Shown: positions 20,150 through 32,908, counted from the stretch's first letter. The stretch is DNA of 64,000 nt from Amborella trichopoda (GCF_000471905.2 NW_006498233.1:2840658-2904657); one strand, 5' to 3'. The notes: a model not told the origin generated them from the letters alone. Program-made: numbers and translations.

Positions 20150-23100
20150 GATTTTCTCATCCCCGCATTTGTGAGTGTCCCCAGGGAACAAGTTCCTCCA
20201 ACTCCATTCCCAACCCTTCTTTTGAGCAAAGATCTCAGGTCTAGCTCCCAGGTCTTAACCTAGATTGGCATGAGGAGGGACCAAAAAGTTCCTAACTCCC
20301 CATCTCCTTGCTCTGGTTGAACCTCCACCAAAGCACCTTGCATCGACAGCACAGCTGTTGCCCCACACAGCATGCACCCTACCACCGGCAAGTCACCTGT
20401 CGGTCGTGATGCCGAGGTACATAAGAAGCTACCCAGTCCCTCTCTATAAAAGGCAAACAAGTTGCCATTGCTCCTGTGGGTAGCCGCAAGGCTACCCCCA
20501 ACATTCTTGTACCTCCACGAGTCTCGATCCCTAGGGGCTCAACATCTTGAGGTGGAGACCTTGCAGCCTCCACCCCTCTCGAGTCAGCGTTCAGGATCAG
20601 ACCTCTGAAGGTCGGGTCCTACATATGCTACTCATATGCATCCCACTGCTCGGACAACGCCGTCAGTGCACCAACCCGAGCACACAGGAGACGATCTTCT
20701 CGTCCTCCTACTCAGCACACACAAGCACTCCCTGTAAGGGGTAGGCCTCCACCTGTTCTCTTGTAGACACTTGCTCACAGTTCTCGGCCTCTTAAGGCCA
20801 GACCACTTGCTTGAGCCTAGGCTGACCCCTAGGTCACCGTGATCCTTCTCCAAGGGGTGCACATGCATCGCCATTTCAAACAGCCCCTCGCCCTCGACCC
20901 AGACATTCTCATGGGTCAACCCTGCTCTTGCCCGCTCCTCCTTCTTCGAGCAAACACCGTCAGCCATGGTACTCGAAGACCTTCCTTGACAGTGCCATCC
21001 TAAACCAGCCCTGTCATTTTGGTCATGTCTCTGGAGCCCGCAAGAGAGCTAGGGGCAAAGAACTGATGGAAGTTCAAGCCCTTCATCCTCCTCGGCCCAA
21101 GACAACGTCAGTCCCCTTGCCCTCATCCTTTGTCGCACCTGATTGAGAAGCCCTCTCTTGCGCAAGAAAGGCCGACCAACTGTAGTTTCGATAGCAGTTT
21201 TGTCTCGAGGTCCATTAAAACTTCAAAGCTAAATGCGATAGGGGTCTGCGAGTTCGCCCCAAGCAAGTGGTCAAGGCGGTCGAGGTAACAAGCTCTGATG
21301 GCCCTCTTCGCCTGAACCCCTTCTACCCTCTTCAGTTGACGAGGCCTGAAGAAATGTTCCATGAGCCCTGAACTGTTGTTAGCGTCATAGAAGACAACCC
21401 AGCCCCTTAGCAGCCATGGTCACAATACCGTCAAGAACCGGTCCTCATGTGATCGGCATACAAAGCTGAGTCCAAACGGGTTATGCCGACCCCCTGGCGA
21501 CCGATCTGCCACTTGCGACCCTTCAAGTTCGTAAGCCCTCAACTGCAATTAAAGCCGACCTCCCTGGAGAAATAGTCAACGTGATGGTTGTGAACGAGCC
21601 TGGAGACTCGCAGGAGGACCGTATGAACAAGTTTGAATACATGGTGCGTATGATGATGGAAAAGATTGATCGTATAGATGCCACGTGACAATCAGCTAAC
21701 CATGAGGTTGATTCCCACCACTCAGATGGTGAACCTCCAAGGCAGCCCCTTCCCACTGCCTCACAGGACAACTCTGTCCCTCACCCCATCTCACAGGCAG
21801 ACATAGATGTTATGGTAACCCATAGCTTAAAGACCAGGAAACTTTGGGGCTATGGGGTGCAACGCCTTATCAAAGGCCATACCCTTCATATATTGACTAA
21901 GTCCCGTTTCCCTCAGATTACAACAAAGGGATATTTCCCCTATTTAAAGGGACCACGTCCCCCAACCAGCATATCTCCCACTTCCAGGCAGCATGTCGAG
22001 AAATGGTGGCTGATGGGAGACTCCTTCTCTGTCAGTTTGTTGAGACCCTTGACGACCCAGCTTTTCATTGTTATGCTCGACTTCCCCCAAATTCAGTGCA
22101 TACTTGGGAGGAAATGGAGAAGCTATTCCACCAGCGTTTCTATGAGGTCGAGAGAGAGGTTCAAACCATCGAACTTCTCACCCTGACTCAAGACATCGAT
22201 GAGCCTGTGGACCAGTTCATATCAAGTTGGAGAAATTTTGGCCCTCTCCTTGAGAAGGAAGCGATCCAAACTTGTGTGCGGGACATGCGACCTGAAATTG
22301 CGCTACACGTTAAGGCCGCTAATACGACTTCCATGTCAGAGCTAATTTCTAAATCAGTCCGAATAGAAAGTCTATCACATCACCATGGCGGGTCATGACA
22401 ACCGTCTGCAAACCCAGCAAACAACCGAGGCAACACAGCTCTCAGGCTAACACTCGGGGCAGTGAACAAAAGGGAGTGATCAGTGCAACCGTCGCGGTCA
22501 CTGATCCAAAGAAGGCTCCCTCCTAAACTTTGGACCTTTACAAATGATAGAGCACAGTAAAGACAACTCCCCAGACTACCAAGCAACAACAGTCATAAAA
22601 CCGAGTACCCCTGCTGGTGAATCTTAATCGGGATGATTTTTTCACCGGACATAGGAACAATGTTTACCACTTACGAAAAATGGGTCCCTGCACTATTTCG
22701 ATTATTGTTCGAACAAAACATGATCAAGCTTCCAGAAGCCAAGTTCCCTGAACAAGTTAGGCTCGATACTCAGGCAAATTATTGTGCTTACCTTAGAATG
22801 ATCAATCACCCCACGGATGACTGCTTCACGCTAAAAGATATCATTGAGGCCTTAATTCAAAAGGGTCAGATCAAGCTTGAAGACCTAAAGAAAGCGTTCA
22901 GGGAAGCATAAGCCTCCCATGCAGTAACAGTCTAAGAGGAAGACGAAGTCCCAAATATCCTACACGCGTTCTTTGTTATAATGCTTCAGGAAGGTCTAAT
23001 AACACCGAAACAGGCTAGGCAGCCTCGACGCCTCGCTCAGGGGACTGAGGACTGTTGGTTCCCATACCATCAGATATGGGGCCACTACATGTGGGAATGC

Positions 23101-23170
23101 ACCAGTTTCGATGTTATATTTGCAAAGAAAATGTGGGAATGTAAGCATTTTACAACATCCCAGTAAGTGA
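20150..23170 (+). pseudogene. gag: gag pseudogene, element A
   Basis: Capsid polyprotein of a Tat-type element. The N-terminus (20,180-20,560) shares with B and G the segment MHPTTGKSPVGRDAEVHKK and is shifted after that. A coiled-coil-like stretch near 21,625-21,690 (FEYMVRMMMEKIDRIDA) precedes the capsid, best kept at 22,003-22,398 (131 codons: LLCQFVETLDDPAFHCYARL, EPVDQFISSWRNF). A C-terminal part (22,633-22,911) has YCAYLRMINHPTDDCFTLKD, and a second such motif follows at 23,041-23,110 (CWFPYHQIWGHYMWEC). Several stops and frameshifts separate these blocks. No canonical CCHC knuckle is seen. Confidence 0.8.
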
Positions 23171-23543
23171 TCTCCAAGCCACTGCTCCGCCGATGTAAGA
23201 GGATCTCCCAACACAAGACCTTCCTAATAATGATTCAAACTCTACTGAGCCCTCGACTTCCCATTCATGGATAGTTCACCATGGGCGAAGTAGACTCAAG
23301 TCCTTAAGACAAGAAGCAGTCTGCCAAGCTAGAGCTACTCACAAGCCTAGCGAGACAAATTAAACACCACCTCAGAAAAACAGAAAGAGACATGCACCAA
23401 GGGCTGCTCTTTAGAGAAACAAGACTGCTCAACCTCCAGTTGAGAAGGAATTTCTCAGGCGCCTTTCCCCGCCGCCAACTTTACTAGACTTTATCCTTGG
23501 CACGATCCTTCTTCCTTCTCCATCCCATCAAGAAGATGTTCCC

Positions 23544-24270
23544 GTGTCATCTTCTCCTAAGAGCACATCCAATAAGGGTGACGATGTTAAAAGCACTCCC
23601 CAGCAGTCTAAGCAAAGGAACGACCTAAAAGACCCCCTGCACATATCCAACCCTTGTGATGATGTAAAAAGCCGCCCAAATTGGTTCGATGAGGGGAACG
23701 ACCTTGAAAGTCCCCCACTTTCAAACCCTTCTCCTTCTTCTTCTTCTACTTCTCACGTTTCTTCTCCTATGTCTCCTGCAGGTACAACCTTGAAATGTCA
23801 AGACTTCAAGGCTCTCGACAGAGAATTCGAAGGATTTAACATAAGCAGGACGCAATGGAAAAGATTGAGAAAGACCCTAAAACAAACAGCTGGATTCTTA
23901 ACAGTTGCTGATGCGCTAGCAGCTAAAGCCAAAGCAGAGCCACCCTCTTCAAAGAAGCACAAAAGTCGAGGCCAAAGAAACCCCAGTGGCCCCCTGAGCC
24001 CGACTTTTACTGAGAGAATCTGGAGGGCAAATCTTCTACTCTCAGAAAGCTTGCCATATGATACAAGTTTGTAAAGTACCAGCCAGCGCAGGGCAAACAG
24101 TGTTGTTACCCGTGCAAAGACCATTTCATTCATACGAGGACACTTTTTGCACTACAATTGTCGAATCTCAAATTCCCTGCAACTTCCAAGTCGATCTCCT
24201 TTAGCCTGAGATACAGTCAATATTTACAAAAGATAATTCTGTTCCTCAATCTTGGGAAGACGCAGAAATT
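23544..24270 (+). pseudogene. gag-pol linker / protease region, element A
   Basis: A 176-codon frame (23,544-24,074) is rich in Ser, Pro and Lys at its N-terminus, followed by a helical segment (LKCQDFKALDREFEGFNISR). It lies where Tat elements place the gag C-terminus and aspartic protease. No DSG protease active site was found in any frame, so the protease is either lost or too changed to see. The function of the linker protein is unknown. Confidence 0.5.
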
Positions 24271-25430
24271 ATGATCCACCCTGAACCTCTATCGGAGGTG
24301 GAGATGTCAGAATCATGGGTCTCTGCACTCGTGGTTGATCAAAAGGCGTCTAAAAACAACAAGGAAGAGTTGCAGAAGGCCCCAAAAGAGTGGGAAGAAG
24401 GCGGTCAGGCCACAGCTGATGAGCTCGAGGGGATAAATCTTGGAGATGAAGCCGACCCCAGACCCACTTTCATTTCAACAAATATGTCTCCAGAAGAGAA
24501 AGAAGATTTCGCTACCTTCTTGCGAGCAAATCGAGAGGTCTTTGCTTGGCATTACCATGAGATGCCAAGTTTAGACCCTCAAGTCGTTGTTCACCGTCTC
24601 AGCATTGATCCGACTGTCAAACCTGTCAAGCAGAAATCAAGAAGCTTTAGGTCTGACCTTGAAATGTAGATAGACGTTGAAGTTACGAAACTCAGACAAG
24701 CAGGATACATTCGTGAAGTCAATTACCCGAAATGGCTAGCCAATGTTGTTCCAATCAAGAAGAAAAATGGCCAAATCAAGGTTTGCATCGACTTTCGTGA
24801 CTTGAATACCGCCTGTCCCAAGGATGACTTCCCGCTGCTATTCACCGAGATGTTCATCGATTCTACGGCTGACTGTCAAATAGTTTCCTTCATGGATGGA
24901 TACTCCGGGTATAATAAGATACGGGTGGTGCCTGAAGATGAGGAAGCCACTGCATTCTTAACTCCAAAAGGGGCCTTCTATACACAATGGTGCCTTTTGG
25001 ATTAAAGAATGTCGGTGCCACATACCAGAGAGCACTGACGACCATCTTCAAAGACATGATGCACAAGGAGGTGGAGTGTTATGTAGATGAGTTGGTGGTA
25101 AAATACGAAGAGAAGGATGCGGAAGCCACTGCATTCTTAACTTCAAAAGGGGTCTTCTATTACACAATGATGCCTTTTAGATTAAAGAATGCCGGTGCCA
25201 CATACCAGAGAGCAAGAACGACCATCGTCAAAGACATGATGCACAAGAAGGTGGAGTGTTATGTAGATGACTTGGTGGTAAAATCCAAAGAGAAGGATGC
25301 TCACATGAGAGACCTTGAAAAGGTGTTCGAGCGACAATGCCTTCATCAGCTTAAAATGAACCCTCTAAAATGTGCTTTTCATGTACGTTCAGGAAAGTTC
25401 TTAGGGTTCATTGTCAGACATTGAGGGCTT
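24271..25430 (+). pseudogene. pol: reverse transcriptase pseudogene with internal duplication, element A
   Basis: RNA-dependent DNA polymerase of the retroelement. The N-terminal part (24,271-24,669) leads into the RT core: VKPVKQKSRSFRSDLEM, then a TAG stop at 24,667, then YPKWLANVVPIKKKNGQ, VCIDFRDLNTACPKDDFPL and FMDGYSGYNKI. Bases 24,943-25,121 are tandemly repeated at 25,122-25,301, so the catalytic block appears twice: first as YVDE, then as YVDD. The first copy also lacks one base. Element B has a single copy at 41,225-41,410. The enzyme is inactive. Confidence 0.9.
24943..25301 (+). repeat. tandem duplication, 2 x about 180 bp, in RT
   Basis: Copies 24,943-25,121 and 25,122-25,301 are highly similar (about 60 codons each, EATAFLT...YVDxLVVK). 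One base is missing in copy 1 ('tctatacac' against 'tctattacac'). After that point copy 1 continues in frame into copy 2. Confidence 0.9.
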
Positions 25431-25439
25431 GAAGTAGAG

Positions 25440-26030
25440 CCAGCTGAGATTAAAGCGATCCGAGAAATGACGTCACAATCTACACTGCGAGAACTGCGCT
25501 CTCTCTAACGGCAGCTGGCATACATCCGCAAGTTCATCTCAAATCTCTCAGGTCGTTGTAAACCCTTTGCACACCTATTCAAGAAGGATACTAAGTTCAT
25601 TTGGGATGCAGCATGTTAAGAAGCCCTTGATGACATCAAGCAGTATTTGCTCAATCCTTCAGTACTTTCTACATCAGTGTTGAGAAGACCCCTCATCCTG
25701 TACGTGATCACTCTAGAACTTGGGGCATTGTTGGTGCAGAACAATGACGAGGGAAAAGAAACGGCACTGTATTATCTTAGCCATCGGATGCAAGTGGCTG
25801 AGAGGAATTATCCCCCTAAAGAAAAGATGTGTCTTGCTCTGATCTTCGCAGTACAAAAGCGTCGCCATTACTTTCTTGGCCATGAAGTGAAATTCATATC
25901 AAAAGCATATCTTGTAAAGTTTCTCATGACACGCCTCTGCTTGTCAGGGCGCCTTGCTAAGTGGGCATTATTGTTGATGGAAGTCAACATCATGTATGTC
26001 CCACAGAATTCTATCAAGGGTTAGGCCTTG
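25440..26030 (+). pseudogene. pol: RNase H (first) pseudogene, element A
   Basis: Continues RT through the connection and RNase H domain. The readable block 25,647-26,024 has RPLILYVITLELGALLVQNN, ALYYLSHRMQVAERNYPPKE and KMCLALIFAVQKRRHYF, standard for the RNase H of plant Ty3-gypsy. Stops occur at 25,506 and 25,618. The end, MYVPQNSIKG followed by a stop, is the usual join to the second RNase H. Confidence 0.85.
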
Positions 26031-26530
26031 GCTAATTTTCTTGCAGCACACCCCATACTGATGGAATCTCCGTTATCAAGAGACCTCCCTAATGAAGAAT
26101 TGTTTTGTGCTGACCTTGCTCATGTGTGGGAATTGTACTTTGATGGAGCCTTCTAATCAGATGGAGGAGGCGCGAGAGTAGTATTCTTGACTCCGAGAGG
26201 AGGAGTAAAGCCACTTACTTTCTCTCTCGCTCAGGCCGGTTCTCATAATGAGGCAGAATATCAAGCCCTTATAATCGGGTTGGAGGTAGCCTTCGACCTC
26301 GACTTGGAGCAGCTCAAGATCTATGGCGACTCTAAGTTAGTTATCCAATAGCTCAAAGGGATCTATGACGTGAGGAAAGACACTCTCAAGCCTTATCACG
26401 ATATTGCAAAATCACATATAGCCCAGTTGGAGGACGTATCCCTGAGTCACATCACCAGGATGTTAAACTTGTAAGCTGACACACTTGCAAAACTCGGCTC
26501 TACAATTCAATTATCCTCATCAGAACCCAC
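26031..26530 (+). pseudogene. pol: second (archaeal-type) RNase H pseudogene, element A
   Basis: A separate RNase H domain follows the first: WELYFDGAF (then a stop), SHNEAEYQALIIGLEVAFDL, LKIYGDSKLVIQ (then a stop) and ISLSHITRMLNL-like residues. It carries the D, E and D residues expected of the active site. Dual RNase H is a hallmark of the Tat/Ogre lineage. Three or more in-frame stops disable it. Confidence 0.85.
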
Positions 26531-26539
26531 ACTTGTCTG

Positions 26540-27960
26540 GGTGGAAGGATGGAGACACATTAAACTAAGAACCAAGGTAGACGTAGATGATGAGAGAAAT
26601 ATCTTCCCTGAGTGCCATCTTTATCCATTTGGAGCACTTCTATCAGCTAAAGAATTGATCAAGAGTGAACAAGAAATGGCGAGCAAAGGTTACAAACTAA
26701 GAACCAGAACTCTTCGACCCCTTGTGCGTAGAAATTGAGCAGGTAGGAGATTAGAGAGAGCCCATCACTAGTTTCCTAAAACATGGAAGGCTTCCATAAG
26801 ATCGTGCCGAACGCAACAATATACGTCGAATGTCTACCAAGTATACTCTCCTTGAAGGAGATGTTCTCTTCAGACGGTCATTTGACGGTATTCTTCTTAG
26901 ATGTGTGGATGTTCAAGAGGCAAATAAGGTGTTAGAAGAAGTACACTCAGAAATTTGTGGACTACGCCAGTCCGGTCCTAAGCTTTATGAACAGATACAT
27001 AGATTGGGGTATTATTGGCCTTCCATGATCGTTGATTCCTTAAACTAAATGTGCCAGGTATGTCAAGTACATTCAAGTCTCATTCACCAGCCTCCAAATC
27101 CCTTACACCCTACAGTGGCATCATGGCCCTTCTCACAATGGGGTATGGACATTGTAAGGCATTGACCCTCCTTCAGCAATGAGTCATGTCTTTATTTTGG
27201 CTACAGTAGATTATTTCTCTAAATGGGCTGAAGCAGTCCCCCTTAAGCAAGTTCCTAGGACAACAATGGGCAACATTATTCGACATCACATCATATATTA
27301 GTTCGGAGTGCCCGACCGGATTATATCTGACAATGGTCCTCAATTTAGGAGTCCCTACATTGATCGATTGATAAACCAAATCGATTTCGAATGGAGGTAT
27401 TCGACTATGTATCACCCTTGAGGCAATGGATTAGCTGAGGCTTTCAATAAGACCCTGTGCATTGTTTTACGAAAATCGGTATCAAAGACGAAAAATAACT
27501 GGCATGAGAAGCTTCTCGAAGCCTTGTGAGCTTATCGTAATACAACACGAAATGCTACTGATTTCACTCCTTGGTCTCTGGTCTATGGGGGAGAAGCAGT
27601 TTTACCTCTCGAAATTTAGATCCCGTCATTACGTGTTGCTATACATCAAGGATTAACCGAATACGAGAGACTTAAACTTCAGTATCAAGATTTGGATGCG
27701 CTCGACGAAAAGAGGTTAGAGGCTCAACCGAACCTCGATCGCAACCAAGGGAGAATGAAGAGGACTTTGGACAAGTCAGTCAAAGTCCGCTCATTCAATC
27801 GTGGGGATCTAGTTCTGGCCGTCAAGAGGCTGATTGTTATGCATGGTTGGTGTAAAGGGAAGTTTGAACCCAAGTCCCTTTATAGTAAAAAATGTCTCGT
27901 CGAATAGAGCTTACGTACGAGCACATCCTGATGGAGAGGAGGCAATGCCCCCTATCAATG
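26540..27960 (+). pseudogene. pol: integrase pseudogene, element A
   Basis: Integrase inserts the cDNA into the host genome. The zinc-binding region is at 26,830-27,048 (VLEEVHSEICGLRQSGPKLY). The core spans 27,100-27,480, with WGMDIV, then a small deletion that shifts the frame, VDYFSKWAEAV, then the ISDNGPQF region. A C-terminal block at 27,692-27,907 has GRMKRTLDKSVKVRSFNRGD. Stops at 27,046 and elsewhere disable the gene. Element B's copy is 38,560-39,690. Confidence 0.85.
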
Positions 27961-28739
27961 GGTGATACCTAAAGAAATACTATCTGTGATGCATATTCAA
28001 GAAAAGAGACTCAACGCAAAGCAAGCGAGACAGTCCAAACAAAGTCTAACTCTTTTTATTGCAATAAAAACGAGTTACAAGTTACAAGCCAAAGAGCCCA
28101 TTATTAGGGAGGTTACAAGTCTCTTGCATCTGAGGACAAGAGGACGGTTACAAACCAAAAACTGCGGTGTTTCCCTTGCATCTAAGGATAAGAGCATGGT
28201 TACAGGCTCAAAAGAGTTTCTCTCCTCATGAAGACGAAGCAAACCCACCGAAGAATTACTCTCCTCATGAAGAAGAAGCAAACCCACCAAAGAAGCACCC
28301 TCATCATGAAGAAGAAGAAAAACCACTTAGAGGGTGAGCATCAATTAATCTGACGAGTGCCACCATAAGAGGACGATTACAGGCTAGAAGAAAAAGTCAA
28401 CCATTTTCGAATCAACTTCAATTCATCTGACAACTATATCAAACATACAGAGCAGACTTCTCTAGCAAGGAACTGGCCTATGCTGGAGAGCATACCATGT
28501 TCACAGTGGATGCCCTTCCACATAACAACGTGACTTCAATGTTGTGCTGAAGGACTTGGCTCCCAACAGGCATTATAAGCCAAGCCTCACCACCCGTCAC
28601 CATCCTTTACCAACCCATGTCAGCGTTGCCCAAGAACACCACCGCGCATAGCTCATCGCCGTGCGTAGCAATTCTTACATGCAACACACTACCACACGCG
28701 AGTACTGCCACATGCGTGTAACAATGTACGTATCATGAC

Positions 28740-29110
28740 GCTCAAAGCGCTGTCTGAGGCCAGTGTCGGCTGTGTCGTCCAAAGGTTTTGCTCCCAACTC
28801 CTAGCATCGCCTGTGTCCTCCAAAGGCCATCGCCGATTGTGCTCCCAACTCCTAACACCGGCTATGTCCTCCAAAGGCCAGCGCCGGTTGTGTTCCCAAC
28901 TCCTAACGCCGCCTATGTCCTCCAAAGGCCAGCTCCAGCTGTGCTCTCAACTCCTAGTGTCAGCTACCCTTTTTAAGGATCAACACCGACCGTGTCAACA
29001 TTGGCTATGCTTCTAATCCCCAATATCAGCTGTCTTTTGAGGGTCAGCACCGGTTGTGTCCAGCACCGGCTGTCTATCCTAAGTTAGCGTCAGCTGTATG
29101 CTTCACCGCG
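28740..29110 (+). repeat. 50-bp tandem array, element A 3' region
   Basis: The phrase 'cctccaaaggcc' returns at about 28,777, 28,818, 28,868 and 28,919. Each unit holds two half-units with the motif GCGCCGGCTGTGT or a variant. The same motif occurs in the B array 37,560-37,760 and resembles the U5 array units of A. Confidence 0.75.
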
Positions 29111-30689
29111 GCTGTTCACCTCCTGACGACTCCTCGTTTTCCAAGACTCCTCATTTTTAGGGCCTAAGACATTTTTCCTCCTCGAGGGTTACATTTTTGA
29201 TGCAACGGTCACCACCTGCAATGATCCACCTCTAGTGATCATTCGTTTCCCTACACCCTTTGGTTTTCTGTCGAAACTCCCCTGACACTGTCAGAAAATC
29301 TCTCCAAGTGCTACCAAGTTACCTAAAAATAATCAAAAAATCCCTCAAAAAATTCCCAAAACTAGCGAAAATGCCCACTACTCCAGTTCCCACCTTTTCT
29401 ACCCTCGAAAACACTGTCAAAACTCCTTGTCGTCTAAAAAACTCCCTGGAGAATTCCTTTTGCTCCTCCCTTCCTGCAACTTCACCAATCCCCAGCAAAC
29501 CTCTCCTAGGTTTGTCGAAGCCTTCCCTGTTAACCTTGCTGGGACACCTACTGTTTGTTGGAGCTTCCACCGGGAACCCCCTTCTCACCATTAAATATAT
29601 TTTTTTGCTTAAGTCCTTTTTACCTTTGGTGAAAGTAGTGGAAATGGGCTTTTACCCCCTTTAATAGCCGAGGTTTCCCTCAAATGTCCCTCGCAAACTA
29701 GGAATTCTAGCAGCATCCTGAAAATCCAAACAACAAGCAAGCCGGACCGAGTCAGGCTTTGCCCTTAGGCCCGGGTAAAGTTTCATTGCTGCCTCATCAA
29801 ATGCCATGTGACACAGACCAGGATCGGGTTGGTCTCGAGTCATGGCTCAAGTATCAATCCTTACCCAGCGTCGGCCACACAGTCCAAGTTACCTAGCTCC
29901 AGCTGTGTTTCAACAACCCTAGCCTCGACTGTGTGTTTCGCAACTTAGCGCCGACTATGTTCACATGATAGCACGAGCCGTCCTCAACGTTGGCAGTGTT
30001 TTTGACAAATTCAGTGCCGGCTGAGTCATTAAGAAGTAGTGTTGGCCTTTTTCAGCGTTGGTTGCATTTTTGAAGACTCATCATTGGTTGAGCACTCAAA
30101 GGAGAAAATGGTCGTTGCACCCAGTGCGGACTATTTTCTAAACATTCTATTGTTGTATCCCCTAGGCCAAAGTCGTGTGTGTCTTATTACTGTTATCCAG
30201 TGAACTGCACCTTGACTGAGACCTATTATCCCCAGCAAAGTGGTACCTAGGTCATTCAAGCTCAGGTCATGACTTTGTCATCCCCAGTAGGAGAGTCATA
30301 ATCATGCTGCAGCTTATTATCCCTATCGGAGTTAAGGTCATTTTTACTGCTACAACCCCCAGTGGGTCTATCTCACACCTAGTTATTATGTCCCCAAGGA
30401 TATAAAGGACCTACATTTATTCCCTTCTCCCCAATGAAGTCGATCTTCCCATCTGGTTTTGCTGACTTTAATCATTTTATCCCCAAAGAGTCACACTTAC
30501 CCGCCTAATCTCCAACAAAGTTTGCCGCTCTTCGTAGGGCCACCATATCCATCTAAAAAAAAAAAAAACTCTCTGCTTATGTCCAGCCTTAACTATTTTA
30601 TCCCCAGAGGGTCAGATTGCTATCCACATCCCTATTCCCCTTGGAACTTCACCTACATGGCGACCCACACCATGGTCCATGCTGCATGA

Positions 30690-31160
30690 CCTGAAACTAC
30701 ACAGCCTCGATTTAGTTGCATGACCTTAAACTATACAGTCCAAACTATATGACCTTCAACTGTAGTGGCGGTCTAGTTCCATGACCTTTAACCTGCTTGG
30801 TCCAAACTATATGAACTTAAATTGTAGTGCAGGTCTAGTTGCACGACCTTAAATTGCATAGTCCAAGCTGCAAGACTCTAGACCGCATGGTCCGAACTAT
30901 ATGACTTTAAACTATAGTACACGTCCTAGCCGCATGACATTAAAAGGCTCAGCACTACATTCCAAACTATATGACCATAAACTATAGCCAAGATCTAGTT
31001 GCACGACCTTAAATTGCATGGTCTTAGTTACATGACTTTAAACTGCATAACCACGGTCCAAACTATATGACCCTAAACCATAGTGCATGTCCTGGGCACA
31101 TGACAATAAACTGCTTTGCACAAGTCCCGAAGGTATGACCTTAAACACTCCACCGCATAC
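30690..31160 (+). repeat. degenerate tandem array with 'catgaccttaaactg' core
   Basis: Many irregular units of about 35 bases with 'catgaccttaaact' and 'gtccaaactatat'. It is homologous in reverse to the clean array at 35,690-35,975 of element B. Confidence 0.75.
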
Positions 31161-31619
31161 GTGCGCACACCTTTTTACGTGCATCTTCATGCACGTCTTC
31201 CTTAACCAACCTGTTTGTGTGCGTGTACCACCTTCATTACCTCCCCAGTGAGTCCATTCACTTCATCATCCTCCATCATTCCCAGTTAGCCTCATTCGTG
31301 CTCACAAAACGGCGATCCTTCCCGCCATCCATACTCGTTGTAAGCTAGTGGGTCACCATTTTCACCTACCTTTCATACATCATCCATCTTTCATAGGTAG
31401 CCTCATGCCAACTTCCCAAAAGTGAGCCAAAACTACCACCATACTCACTCCATGACCTTCATAGACTGTCATTCATCACCATAACGGTCCAGCTGCATGA
31501 CCTTAAACTGTAGTGCACATTCTGGCCATATATAATAAAAGGCTTCGCACAGGTCTCGAAGGTATGACCCTAAACACGCCTTCATAAAAAAAAGAAGAAA
31601 AAAACTAATAATAATAACG

Positions 31620-31930
31620 GGCATGGTGTATAGCGTAATAAGGGAACGCCATGAGTAAAAAAGACGGACGGGCATGGTCACAAAACCATGAGTAAAAGAG
31701 CTCCGTGAATAAAAGCCGGGCACAATGAAAATCGGAAAGGGAACCGTGAGTAAAAATGGAAGAATAAGGGTGGACATGGCCGAAAGGTCATGGGTCAAAG
31801 AACCCCAAATAAAAGGAAGTTAATGAAAACCGTCTCTACGGCATCGCTTCCCAACTTCAAGTGAAAATCCACAAAGGACGCTTGGACCAATAAACAGGTT
31901 GATGTAGCATTCGCCTCAACAGGCGGCTTT
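31620..31930 (+). repeat. 3' UTR stem-loop module series (element A copy)
   Basis: CATGGT (31,673-31,678) pairs with ACCATG (31,685-31,690). CATGGCC (31,775-31,781) pairs with GGTCATG (31,786-31,792) around a GAAA tetraloop, with one G-T pair. Each stem is followed by an 'agtaaaa' or 'gtcaaag' segment. Compare H at 3,812-3,930 and B at 34,687-34,810. Confidence 0.7.
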
Positions 31931-32191
31931 AGCCCACATTAAAAAAAAAAAAAGGGAAGAAATTATGACAGCCTAAGCCCAGTTACAAAAAGGACTCAAA
32001 GGACAGAAGATTCGCCAAGAAATAAAGACAAGTCTCATGAAGAAGGGCATCATTCCCAAGAGGTTACAAATGTACTCCAAGAGGCCTGAGACCCCTTGAG
32101 AAGGCTAAGTCAGCCACCTGCTATGTAACGTCCTGCACAACAATGGGTAGAAGTTATACCCAGAGCTGGTCACCTCGATAAACTGAGGTAC

Positions 32192-32908
32192 CCTAGCCAC
32201 CAAGGAACAACTGGTGCATAAATTAAATGAACACCGACAAAAGGCTCTTCAGCAGAACACACAAACAAGAAACTCATGCCGACAAACCAAGGACGCCCAC
32301 GAAGATAAGATGACAAAGCTAGGGCCAAACCTACCAGAGATTTCAAGGTGATGCCATGCCATGAGGCTGCCTCGCCAAAATCCCTCCCCAACTGACAGGC
32401 CCAGACTTTTGAGACCGGCTAACAAAATGCCCCCGACTGGACCCGACAGGATGGGACCCACCGAGGTACCATGCTTGTCAAAAGAAACCCTAGTGTAGCA
32501 AAAAATAGGGCCAACCAAAGGCCCTTTGTCTGTCTATCCAAAGACAAACAAACCCAGACCAAATGGGAACAACGCCCTTCGACATGGCACTCAATTGCCA
32601 GGCGGACCTGATTCTGATTGATGAAGTCGGTACAAAATCATCAGCTTCAAAATCATAAATAGTCCACACAAGGGTGAGGACTTTGATAAGATCCATCAAA
32701 AAGGCCTCTTCTCCCCCTAAAGTCTCCATGGACGGACTCACGAACAATGCATCCCTACGTCTGAGCATCCTAGTTACACAATTGCGTGTATCTCCTCGAC
32801 GCTCACGTGGTCCTATGGCTAGGAAGAAAAAAGTAATAAAGCTGAAGGAAATTTTCCGAATGTTTTCCTTCTCGTTTCTCTCAAAGCACAATATTTAGTG
32901 GGGCAAGC
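32192..32908 (-). pseudogene. antisense coding-like segment before A's 3' LTR
   Basis: The minus strand of this segment carries frames of 133 codons (32,490-32,891), 89 codons (32,249-32,518) and 73 codons (32,170-32,391), together covering it with shifts. Readable residues include RRGDTRNCVTRMLRRRDA, EEAFLMDLIKVLTLVW and FVGMSFLFVCSAEEPFVGVH. Element B keeps similar residues antisense at 16,742-16,950. I do not recognise the protein. The position fits the extra antisense ORF reported for some Tat elements, and the similarity between copies could equally be plain homology of non-coding DNA. Confidence 0.45.

Larger units (their letters stand above)
27961..32191 (+). mobile_element. long 3' region of element A, tandem-repeat rich
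   Basis: A non-coding 4.2-kb stretch between integrase and the pre-LTR segment. It holds a 50-bp array (28,740-29,000) with related half-units to 29,110 and again 29,850-30,100, a block of 'atccccag' phrases (30,160-30,670), a 'catgacctTAAACtgcatagtcc' type array (30,690-31,160) and the stem-loop module series (31,620-31,930). B carries the same order, reverse complemented, at 34,172-38,560. Variable 3' regions rich in tandem repeats are known for Tat elements and have been proposed as a source of satellite DNA. Confidence 0.8.
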
